From Hamiltosporidium magnivora (Eukaryota; Microsporidia; Dubosqiidae): a stretch of DNA of 14,532 nt. The DNA lies in the NCBI GenBank assembly GCA_004325065.1, contig PITI01000323.1, forward strand, positions 1 through 14,532, given 5' to 3'. Positions 1 to 8,053 of this stretch are shown here, in pieces (the first letter of the stretch is position 1; every line of letters starts with the position of its first letter). The translations under genes were made by a program, and so were the position numbers. Under the pieces are notes generated by a model. That model saw nothing but the letters and a program-made list of their open reading frames with translations, ran no database searches and was not told the DNA's origin.

Positions 1-639
1 GTCAAAATGACTCGGATATCAGAGCGTGATTCTATCGATATGTATAATAAGCAAGATTTTAATCCATCACTCACAATGTTTATTGCTAGAATGTCAGTTC
101 ATTCGGTGGATTATTGTGAACTTTTTTATACTACTTAAGCTCTTTAGGTTTTCTACAGAGAGTACCGTTATATTAATTTTAACCAATATTCATATTTACT
201 GTCATTTATATGATATACATAAGAACATTCATACGTATAATTTTCATTCGTTTCCTGTCCAAACTCGAGATTTGAAGTTTTCTTTATTCCAAAGTATGTG
301 TTATACACTGCTTGTGTTCTGTCTTTATTCTCCCATATCATCTTTGTTATCTTGTGAAAAATATTTTTAAATGAAAGTATGATATTGTTTCGTGAAATAT
401 TTATGTACTAAAATAAGAAATTGATATTTTTTGGTCCATAGAACTCATCTTGTGCTATCCATTTTTTTGTGTTTAAAAAATAATGTGTTTCTTTAATTCG
501 AGACTAACATTTCTAGCATTTCTTTCAGGATCCTTTAATGTTTACGGTAGTATCTAAGCAATCGTAATAAGCTGCGCGGTTTCCGTTTCTGTGCTGGGAA
601 TCTTTTGTACAGTTTTATCTGTACTATAGCTGCATTGAG
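1..639. other. no supported gene; T-rich non-coding sequence
   Basis: The frame at 26-370 on the plus strand starts only at GTG and is rich in Ile, Leu, Phe and His, typical of random T-rich sequence. I see no repeat of the units found elsewhere in the window and no RNA gene. Confidence 0.5.
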
Positions 640-2880
640 CTTGATATCAAAGGAGGATATAAGAAGGTGCATCTATTGTCTCAAACAGTAGAATATCTCG
701 AGATTTTTTGCAAGTTTTTAAGTTACCATAATTTTCTAGGTCTTTTTTAGAATCATTCGAATTAGGCTTACATCGTTCATCATATTCTGCAATTCGACTA
801 AGGATTCGAAAAAGAATACCCTTTGATTCACCTCTATAGAAATTAAAAACCATAGATTACGGGACAATACATAACATTTCTCCAAATAAATTTAAGAAAA
901 TCTTTGTTTAATTGCTGTTAAACCATCGAAAAACACATTTGTTATTCCATATGAGTAATTTTTAAGTTCTAAAAAAAGGAGTTTTAGTTATATATGTGAA
1001 AGCAGATGAATAGAAAAAAATGAATGTAATTGCTCACTAATTTGAGCAGACTAATTTGGTTATTTTTTTGTGAATTAAAAAAAAAGAAATTTATCTGATC
1101 TACAGATATTTGCAATATTTCCAGATTTTTGGAATCAGAGAAATAATTTATTTACAAGCGATTTTCTTGGTAGCTACTATCTCGACTTAAAAAACTTCAA
1201 CGAGTTTTTTTTTATTTATCAATGAGAAAATAATCGCTAAGATTTCACGAGTTAAGGCTTTAAAAGGATATTCGTGTTGCTATTTAGGCCTGACTTTCGA
1301 ATTGGAAGTTTGCTTCCCAAACAAGCTGATTGTATTTAACATCCGCTCAAATGGTTAGTCATATACATCTATCTCATTCAGATAAGTCACCAAATGTTCA
1401 TTGAATACTTATATAACTACGATTCAAAATTTAAACCCAAAGCCTTTTGATATATACCTACCTTGATTTTTCTCGTTTATTTAATTCTATTTTTCGATTT
1501 TCATAATTTGTTTCTAGATAAATTTTCTTTGCTAGTCTAACATTCATGGTATGCATTTTATTCTCTAACAAATCCACTTTTTATTCGCCATCTTCTACAG
1601 TAATTTTTTATCCTTTGCTGGTTTGGTGCATAATTTCGATTTTAAGTACCAATTTAAAAGCATTTACCCGTCATAGTCCTAAAAAAAAGATAATTTTGTC
1701 AGTCCTTTCTTGTGTATATTTAGCAAATTTTTCGGAGCATCATTTCTATGCCGTCGAATGTTTTCTAAAATATTCGCAAGAACTTAATCAATCCCCGATT
1801 TTTCTATCGAAAAGATTCCATAGATTGACTCTTGGTTTTTAACAGTCTAATTTTCAAAATCTAAGGCATTTGAGCCATTTCGATTTTTATAATTTCCGGT
1901 GATTTTATTAGTCTAGCGTCTGCCATTTTGTACATTTTAAGATATCGTTCACTCGATGTATTGTGTATGAGCTAAAATGGTATATTTTTTAGTTAACCAC
2001 AATATTAATTCACAATTTTTAGGTAAAAATATATATTCATGCAGTCTAATATACTATAAACAATCATGATTTAGCTCGGATGAAGATTCAATGGCATCGC
2101 TTATTCCTTTGAATCTTCAAAGGCTTTTTTCTCGAATTGTTTCATTTTTGTTCATTCATTGCCTACTTAGGCATTTATGTCACATACTACTGCTTTTTTT
2201 TTCTTGTATCTAATCACATGATTTTCGACAAACTAGCAAAGCTATTCTTTTATATTTGCCTTTTTAACTTAAATGCGAGCATGGCCCTAGAACTGTGAAA
2301 CCAAAGAGTTCTCCGTCTAATTTTTTCCGTCAAAAATTTAACTTATTCCTTAAAAATTCTTTGCAATGTAAAGTAAATATATATTAAAGAAAATATTGTA
2401 CCAGACATATTCGAAGTGTTTTTTTGCAATACAATTTATCCAACCATTTGTTTAAATACTTCTGTTTTTATAGAGCGATTTCTCGCAGTAATCGATTTAA
2501 ATTTTATATTTTTTTATAATAGCTTGTAAATATCGAGGTTCTAGTCTGGAAGTATGTTCAAATGAAAAATGCCGTCAAGTTTTCTTTTAAAAGTTATTTC
2601 GTCTCTTTTTATTCAGAATCGTTTTCCTTTTTTTCTAATTTGTTCTCCTGTAGCTTTTTTTATGTTTTATAAATCCTTAATTTTTTGCACGGTTGGTTTT
2701 TCGCCTGAAGCTTCATCCATCTCTTTTCTTATCCAGTTTGAATCAGCTATACCTGGCTTCTTTTTGAATAGATCAAAAATTTTAAATTTGAATATTAAAT
2801 AAAATGAAATACACTTTGGGCATGAGAAATTTACAATCCGAACATGTAAAATCGAATCCTTTTAGGTTGATAATTTGCAA
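640..2880 (-). pseudogene. decayed coding sequence on the minus strand, possibly LINE-like
   Basis: The plus strand is T-rich and has only short frames. The minus strand gives longer protein-like pieces broken by stops. From about 2788: KFKIFDLFKKKPGIADSNWI and on to MDEASGEKPTVQKIKDL. At about 2330-2280: VKFLTEKIRRRTLWFHSSRA. At about 2205-2165, after a shift: YKKKKAVVCDINA, then TKMKQFEKKAFEDSKE. The last two recall, weakly, the C-terminal part of some LINE reverse-transcriptase proteins (an LWDF segment, then a basic-plus-IDVAVPGD segment followed by KE.EK..KY.DL). Further pieces lie at about 1545-1445 (KMHTMNVRLAKKIYLETNYE), and a 68-codon ATG frame lies at 853-647. It is not certain that these belong to one gene, and purine-rich DNA can imitate coding sequence. 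Confidence 0.3.
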
Positions 2881-3204
2881 ACATTTTGTTTCGTTTTAAA
2901 ATAAATATTTCTATGGCGGCATAGTGAAAACATAGAAAAACATGCAAAAAAGAAATATGTATAGAGGAGATATTCTATCGATCAGGGCTGTGTTTTGTTG
3001 AATCAAATGATCTCACTTTACCGAGAAACGCAGGGTTAAAAGCATCTGTAAAGCCTGCCGCTTCAAAGAACATATTTCTAATCCTCTATAATCGTATAAA
3101 CTTTGTAATGCTTTGGAGAATACCAGTTACATAAATAGAATCCACATAATTGTTTTAGAACAATTATCTAAAAAGTGAAAAAAAAGTAACTAAAAATACT
3201 AGAT
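2881..3204. other. no supported gene; spacer at the composition switch
   Basis: Mixed A-rich sequence follows the switch from T-rich to A-rich plus strand at about 2810. A short GC-richer patch is seen at 3030-3070. Nothing recognisable. Confidence 0.4.
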
Positions 3205-3720
3205 TTATTAAAAAGAAATTACAGCTTTTTTAAAATGCCCAAAGTGTTTAGAAAAAATTAAAACAAAACAAGGAAAACCCAAGACATAGCTTATGTCATA
3301 GGGTAAAAGAAACAGCTGGTTTAAAGTTGAAAGTTTTTCAGCATTAAAATTATCAGATATTTTTATTAGGGTAAATACTAAATTGTTAATGCTATCTCGT
3401 AAAAATACTTCTATATAATATGTTGATTTTGTTCTCAAGGCCTTGATCTTTCTTTTACAGTAACAAAATAAATGTGTTTTGGATTAGTATGTAAACAGCA
3501 TATACACAAGTTACAAACGAAACCAGTAAGAGACCCATATAGGTTTTAATTGAGAAATAAACGTTTGTTTTTGCAATTTTAAGAGCCACTTGAATTATTT
3601 TAAGTAAATAAAGAAGAAGCTTAGAAATGTTAATGAAAAAAATTTTCTAAGAACAAATTCGCACAATAGAAAGCTTCATCATATTTTTACAAGATAGTAA
3701 CAAATGTAATACGAGAATAT
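3205..3720 (+). pseudogene. possible dead Merlin/IS1016-type (ISXO2-like) transposase
   Basis: Three plus-strand pieces in order recall the plan of Merlin-family DDE transposases, which move DNA elements by cut and paste. At about 3215 there is KEITAFLKCPKCLEKIKTK, a C-x2-C pair as in the N-terminal zinc ribbon, followed by WFKVESFSALKLSDIFI with stops before and after. At about 3535-3560 a piece reads IGF-N-stop-EIN, where family members have a glycine-rich IGG..VEIDE block with the first catalytic acid. At about 3619-3690 NVNEKNFLRTNSHNRK recalls the conserved VNH..NFV....HTQ.IE segment. The pieces lie in different frames with several stops, and the distance between the last two is much shorter than in intact members, so an internal deletion is needed. 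The resemblance is from memory of family motifs and may be chance in A-rich DNA. Confidence 0.3.
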
Positions 3721-4259
3721 TAAAAAGCATTACATATTCGATATACAAAAAAATTAATGTTACAAATAACATTGTAATTTGAAAAATTGGTATACATGAG
3801 TTTTTAGTTCTAAGAAATCTTCGAGATAGATAGAGAACAAATAAAGGATATTCTACAATGGTATTAAGCGTATTAAGGATATAAATATATTTTAGGTCAT
3901 TGAAGCAAAATGAAAAGAAACCTTACGCGTGAAATTCGACAAAAGGTATAAAAACTATGCATTAAAAGAATAGTTTGCAATTATGCTTCGAATTAAAATT
4001 AGTAAATTATCGGTATCGGCATCAATTATTAAATGCATGTTCAATGATTAAAAGTTAAAATAAAATAAATCTTTAAATAAATTCTTTAAAAGAAGATACA
4101 AAAAGGAAACAATACATTTAAATAGAAACACATACTAATGCTCAGAGTAACTCAATAATGTATTTATTTTTGATATAAAAGAAATCAAAATTACAAGATT
4201 AGTTAGATAATAAAAAAATTCTGCTCAATATACTAGAAACCAAAAATCTAAGAGGCATG
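3721..4259. other. no supported gene; A-rich decayed sequence
   Basis: The plus strand is A-rich with stops in all frames. The part from about 4090 onward may be the far end of repeat copy E (for example TCTGCTCAATATACTAGAAA against TTTGCTCACTCGGTTAGAAA in reversed B), but the match is poor. Confidence 0.35.
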
Positions 4260-4639
4260 ACTTTTTACCTGCCTAACTTAATTATATTTTTTTATAGTTT
4301 GAAATAATTTCATACTATAATATGAAGTGATGTAGTTCAGAACATCTTATGATATATTTTAGAAGACACCAGAACAGATAAAGAATGCACCTATATGGTT
4401 GAACATGCTGCACGAGCACATATAACCACTCTTTTTTAAAGTATTTGATTATAAGCAAGGTTTGGTATATATCAGAGCTTTAGGGTATATTGTAATATCA
4501 TACTAGAAAAAGGATACAAAAACGAATTATAATATATATATATATAATTCAATAAAATGGAAGTTATAAAAAAATAAATACCCAAATTATTGTGCAAAAT
4601 CGATGGTTAAAGGCTCAAAGTATAATTTACAACCAAAAT
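4260..4639 (-). repeat. possible strongly diverged repeat unit, copy E
   Basis: Just outside the left arm, where symmetry predicts a mirror of copy B, the plus strand reads GTTGAACATGCTGCACGAGC (B, reversed: GTGGGAATGCTGCATGATC), then AGGGTATATTG (GGGGATACTG) and GTTATAAAAAAATAAATA (GTTATGAAAACAAATATA), in the right order and at roughly the right spacing. Each match is weak alone. Confidence 0.35.
4524..4550. repeat. palindromic AT dinucleotide tract
   Basis: A run of alternating T and A is bounded by GAATTATAA and TATAATTC, so the 27 bases are almost self-complementary. A simple microsatellite. Confidence 0.7.
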
Positions 4640-4933
4640 ATAGAATAAAAATTATTTAAAAATATATTCAATGAAATGAAAATAGGAAATGTAAATCCGA
4701 ATAACAAATAAATCTGAAATTACTGATATGCCAAAAATCAATATTTTCCAGTATTATGATATTAGATTGTGTTTTATAGTTTGTTTTAATAATTCTAAAA
4801 ATATATTTTTGATTGTAATTATTTAAGCACTAGTATCTTTTATAAATAGCAACAATAATAGAAAATTTGCGAAAGTCATTGCCGGAAACAGCTCGAAACT
4901 ATTTTTTAAACACATCTTAGAAAATTAAATTCG

Positions 4934-5278
4934 ATTCGTTTGTATTTTTGAATTTTCACGGATTAGTTCTGTGCTAGAATTATTTAGATTGCACCATGTA
5001 CTTTTTTTAAGTAAAACACCAAAGTTTATAACTCCTATTATTGGTTATAAATGCCGTATCTATTCTAGTCTTTACACTGATATAAAAACCGAAGATAAAA
5101 GGGTGCCTATAATGTACCTGGTTTCGTTTATAACGAAACAAGGCACTTTATACATCACCGAACTAAATCTAAAATACTTTATATTTGATTTTTTTCAAAA
5201 AAAATGTTTTACAGTGGTTTAATTTATACGAATAAAGAAATTGAAGATATATTAAGTAAATTGGGTTTTAAAAAATAA
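4934..5278 (+). pseudogene. decayed gene of unknown function in the left arm
   Basis: An open frame runs from about 4934 to the TAA at 5220-5222 and includes IYSSLYTDIKTEDK and IMYLVSFITKQGTLYI. At an A8 run (5197-5204) the reading continues sensibly in another frame from ATG 5204: MFYSGLIYTNKEIEDILSKL, then GFKK and TAA at 5276-5278. A one-base slip in the A run would join the two. Upstream, in the first frame, further protein-like text can be followed back to about 4797 through stops at about 4822 and 4931, including a hydrophobic piece (NIFLIVII) that could be an old signal segment. That would make the original product about 160 aa. I do not recognise it. The mirror copy in the right arm keeps the frame for about 53 codons. 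Differences between the two copies are mostly amino-acid changing, so both look free of selection. Confidence 0.45.
5114..5146. repeat. 33-nt near-perfect hairpin, left arm copy
   Basis: The two halves pair over 16 positions around one central base. The core is GTTTCGTTT-A-TAACGAAAC. It lies inside the dead gene of the left arm and has its counterpart at 13023-13055. Confidence 0.6.
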
Positions 5279-5598
5279 AAAATAAATTAAAATCGAATTT
5301 TATTGTTAAAATAAATAGGCCAATAATATCGATCAGATCAGAAAAAATTGTAGAAATATATTATAAACTACACATTTACAATAAAAAGGAAGCATAGTTG
5401 AGTTATTTCGCAAACTTGCTGTAAAAAAATAATACTGCCGCAATAGTATTTTAGTCTCATTAAATTGTAAAAAATACAAATATTTTGACAATAATTTTTA
5501 TAGTAATTTAAATTTATCATAATTTCTTTCTGTTGGTTTGATTTACTAATCCAAAAATATTTTATTGTGCAAATTCAAAAACAAATTCTATAATTATT

Positions 5599-6426
5599 GT
5601 GGTATTTTATTTTGCTCCCACTGTCAAAAAATATAAAAGCCATAATAAAATGCCATCTTCAAGGACTTACCCCAATGTTTTGGTATTTAAAATACAAATT
5701 TAAAAATTTTCGCTATTTCACTTGATTTTAATATTCTATATGCTCGGTTTTGGAAGAATTTATTACTAATATCCACATATTTTTTTTGTTATATTATTTT
5801 GTCTCCCTCTTGTTCTTAAATGCTTTTCCTTATATAATAGGATAAATAAGATTTAAAAATTTAAAAAAACCCTAAAAAAATATATTTTATAAACCCTTTA
5901 ATTTAAAGGGTCATATGTAACTTAAGTCTTATTTCCTTTGTATTTTCAAATTTTTAAATCTTTATATTTTTAGATTAAACTACAAAAGTGTGTCATATAT
6001 AAAGGAAAAGTAAAAGAAACCTGTGAGAAGATAAGCATATAAAAAAAACTCAAAATAAAACCACTTTAAAAATCAAATTTTTCTCATTATTTTTTATTCT
6101 GTGATAATTTTTCTGTATTTTATTTTTTTAATTTTTTATAATTTCATTTTTATTTTTTTAAATTAGTTTTAGCATTTTTCTAATTTTTTTTTGACTTTTT
6201 TTTTAATTTCTTTAAATTTTTTTTCGCTTTAGAGAGGTCTTGTTTTATTAAAATTCTTTTATTTATCCCAAAATAATTATTTTCCCACCTTTAAGCGTTT
6301 CCCGCCAAAAAAACTATAATACGAATAATTTTGCCATCTCATCCGATTTAGCAGGTGTGATGATCTTCTGGATTTTTCTTTTTGCCAGGGTAAAATTCAG
6401 CAGGGGGAGTCAATATAAAATACTAC
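5599..6426. mobile_element. MITE-like element M with terminal inverted repeats and target duplication
   Basis: This 828-bp stretch starts GTGGTATTTTATTTTG and its end, read on the other strand, starts GTAGTATTTTATATTG (14 of 16 agree). The similarity continues through a C-rich CTCCC-type block. It is flanked by identical 7-bp copies of AATTATT (5592-5598 and 6427-6433), a likely target-site duplication, possibly 8-9 bp originally. The right arm has no such element at the matching point, so this is an insertion. A second copy, M', lies at 10865-11677 in the opposite orientation. The inside is non-coding and T-rich, with a subterminal copy of the TATTATTTTGTCTCCC block at about 5793-5808. It looks non-autonomous. 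The superfamily is not decided; a 7-9 bp duplication would suit Merlin, hAT or Mutator. Confidence 0.7.
6060..6235. repeat. poly-T-rich low-complexity tract inside M
   Basis: This tract is dominated by T runs of 4-9 bases. Its mirror in M' is the poly-A-rich tract at about 11040-11190. It contains no frame and is best read as non-coding filler of the element. Confidence 0.6.
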
Positions 6427-6433
6427 AATTATT

Positions 6434-7310
6434 ACTTTTTAATATTACGTACAAATTTTAACCTTTATATTATCAATGGTTCCTAATGTATAAATTAAAA
6501 TTTGTTACACCAGTAGTATTATGGTTTTATAAAATAAGCTTTATATTAGAATTTATTCGTTAAAGATTTATCATCATTGTATTGATTATTCGGTACATTA
6601 AACTTTTTCAGATCTTGAAATATGTATAAAGTAGAAAAGTTATCATCTAATAAATATACAATTTTTTTGGGTATTTTATATTGTTTTAAAGACATTAACG
6701 CAGTTCTAGATTTAAAAAAAATCACAGCCTCCCCAGCATTCCATCAGTCTTCTTTGATATACCAATATTTCAAAAATTTTCCTCTAAAAATATATGTAGG
6801 ACTATTTAATGATCGTATCGAGATCGTTTTTCGCACATTTTTGTTGCTACGAGCGTAATTTTAGGTCGAAATAAACCTTGTAATTTCCCTAAAACCAGTA
6901 ATATCTTACTTACTTTACATTTGTGAGCCGAACGTATTTCATATTAAGACGTATCTTAAACTTACATGCGTTACTTAGACATTTAAATGTCTTAAGGAGA
7001 AAAAATTTGCTTCTCTGTGACCTGGTTATTTAAAAGGTAACTTTTTTGCATCATCGAAGCGCTAAACTCTCTAAGCCGAGTGAGTAAAGCTAATTTTTCA
7101 TGCTTTCACATACAACTAGATACAATTTCGGCTGTGGTCTCCAATCTAGTTATTTATACTACAAACAAAGACCGTGGAAAATTTTTACTCTTTATTTAGA
7201 CCTTCCTCTTGTTATACGCATTCCCGTGAAAAATCGAAAATTTGGTTTAGTTTTCGTCCCACCAAAAACAAAAGCAATATTTTGACCAGCAGTTTAGATA
7301 TTTTTTTGCC
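6434..7310 (+). repeat. dispersed repeat unit, copy A
   Basis: The first half (6434-6745) matches copy D, for example AAATTTGTTACAC and ATCTAATAAATA. GACATTAACGCAGTTCTAG at 6691-6709 is identical in copy C at 14264-14282. The second half (about 6915-7310) matches copy B, with landmarks CGAGTGAGTAAAGCTA, GGTCTCCAATCTAGTTA and CCCACCAAAAACA. A part present in B and C (roughly the GC-rich middle) is missing here, so copy A has an internal deletion at about 6750-6910. The small frames at 6622-6858 and 7100-7285 fall inside the repeat and are not shared as frames by the other copies, so I do not call genes. Confidence 0.75.
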
Positions 7311-7744
7311 AGGAGATAGTTTTTAATGAAGCTTTTTACACTCGCCTAAAGCCTGGAGATTATATATATCTTATGGAAATTTCTAATTATACAATCTTTA
7401 AAACCTTAATGGGTAATACCAGAAGGACTAGCAGAATGGATATTACATAAAGGCAAATCAAAAGTTTACTCTAAATACAGATCTTAAAAATAAATATAAA
7501 CGGCGCGATAGCTTCTCTAAGACAACATTTTAATTTTAATATCAGAAATTAATGTCAGGAAGGTGATCTTATTGGAGCCGAAATGCTTCAAACCTAGCTG
7601 GCTTCCTAAAAAAATGAATTTATATTGAAAATTTCTTTCTAAATAGAACGATGTTGGTCAAAAGAATCAGGTAAAAAGGAAAAATGGGAGACATCAAGAT
7701 CCGTAAGAACTTATAACTAAGTATCTACAACCAAAAAATGCATA
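7311..7744 (+). pseudogene. possible decayed coding sequence between unit A and the gene
   Basis: This stretch is less AT-rich than its neighbours and gives protein-like pieces on the plus strand with shifts between them: PGDYIYLMEISNYTIFKTL at about 7352, WVIPEGLAEWILHKGKSK at about 7408, and later GDLIGAEMLQT at about 7563 and SKESGKKEKWETSRSVRTYN at about 7659. Stops interrupt all frames. I cannot assign a family. It could be the end of a dead gene or of a mobile element linked to unit A. Confidence 0.25.
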
Positions 7745-8022
7745 TAATGTTGTATTTTTAAGTATTATATTAACCTTAATATAAATTTATGAACCAGAAT
7801 ATTAATATAAATTAAAAAAAATATAAATTATTCATCATATGAATTAAACTTGAAATTTTCTAAAAACTAGAATTATTTATATTAAAATCAAATTTATGTT
7901 GGTTCTAACTCGAATAATGATTTTAAATTAAATTTTCATAAGTTCTGAATTTAAGATTTGATTGATTAAAAAATTTAATTAATCAAATTACAATTTGTTA
8001 TTTTTAATTTATTATCACAAAT
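7745..8022. other. AT-rich upstream intergenic region
   Basis: No protein-like frame is visible. The stretch is nearly all A and T, with repeated short motifs of the ATTAATATAAATTA kind. It holds the 15-bp inverted repeat and leads into the TATA-like box, so it probably serves as the promoter region of the 446-aa gene. Confidence 0.5.
7956..7988. promoter_or_regulatory. 15-bp inverted repeat upstream of the CDS
   Basis: ATTTGATTGATTAAA is followed after AAA by TTTAATTAATCAAAT: a 15-bp stem with one G-T position. It lies 62-94 bp before the start codon and could be a symmetrical protein-binding site. AT-rich DNA gives frequent weak palindromes, but this one is long and nearly perfect. Confidence 0.4.
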
Positions 8023-8029
8023 TATATAA
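8023..8029 (+). promoter_or_regulatory. TATA-like box upstream of the 446-aa gene
   Basis: TATATAA lies 21-27 nt before the ATG at 8050. Very short 5' leaders are usual in microsporidia, so the spacing is compatible with a core promoter. The surrounding 300 bp is extremely AT-rich, so such a string is expected by chance and the call is tentative. Confidence 0.3.
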
Positions 8030-8041
8030 GTAAAGAAACAA

Positions 8042-8053
8042 ATGTGTTTATGA
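8042..8053 (+). other. three-codon upstream ORF overlapping the CDS start
   Basis: The first ATG after the TATA-like box begins at 8042 and encodes Met-Cys-Leu followed by TGA at 8051-8053. Its stop overlaps the start of the main frame at 8050 in an ATGA arrangement. A ribosome using the first ATG would terminate right on the real start codon, so this could lower or couple translation. It could equally be chance, because the transcript start is unknown. Confidence 0.4.

Larger units (their letters stand above)
4640..5585. repeat. left outer arm of the large inverted repeat
   Basis: Read as the reverse complement, this stretch aligns by eye along its length with 12595-13455. The best block is 5040-5330 against about 12830-13110, where most bases agree, including the runs around the hairpin (5114-5146) and the block at 5210-5310. 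Similarity falls off on both sides but can still be followed, with small indels. Inside, the similarity stops where element M is inserted (5599). Outside, a weak resemblance to the flank of the right arm continues (repeat copy E). The divergence implies an old duplication. Confidence 0.8.

Noticed and set aside
26..370. Open frame of 114 codons, plus strand.
   Set aside because: It begins at GTG, has random T-rich composition and no motif. It runs opposite to the protein-like minus strand of this region.
1546..1842. Open frame of 98 codons, plus strand.
   Set aside because: Its hydrophobic, Phe/Ser/Leu-rich text is what the opposite strand of purine-rich decayed coding sequence produces. The minus strand here gives pieces such as ARLIKSPEIIKIEMAQMP.
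2569..2802. Open frame of 77 codons, plus strand.
   Set aside because: Antisense shadow of the clearer minus-strand text KFKIFDLFKKKPGIADSNWI and its continuation.
3208..3438. Open frame of 76 codons, minus strand.
   Set aside because: Antisense to the plus-strand piece with KEITAFLKCPKCLEK, which looks more protein-like.
5893..5911. ACCCTTTAA-T-TTAAAGGGT perfect 9-bp hairpin in M as a functional site.
   Set aside because: The matching position of M' (about 11355-11375) does not keep the symmetry, so it is probably incidental.
6622..6858. Open frame of 78 codons starting at ATG, plus strand.
   Set aside because: It lies across repeat unit A, and the matching sequence in B, C and D does not keep the frame.
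8044..8049. GTG start two codons upstream of the chosen start of the 446-aa gene.
   Set aside because: Non-ATG starts are unlikely in a nuclear eukaryotic gene, and an ATG follows immediately.
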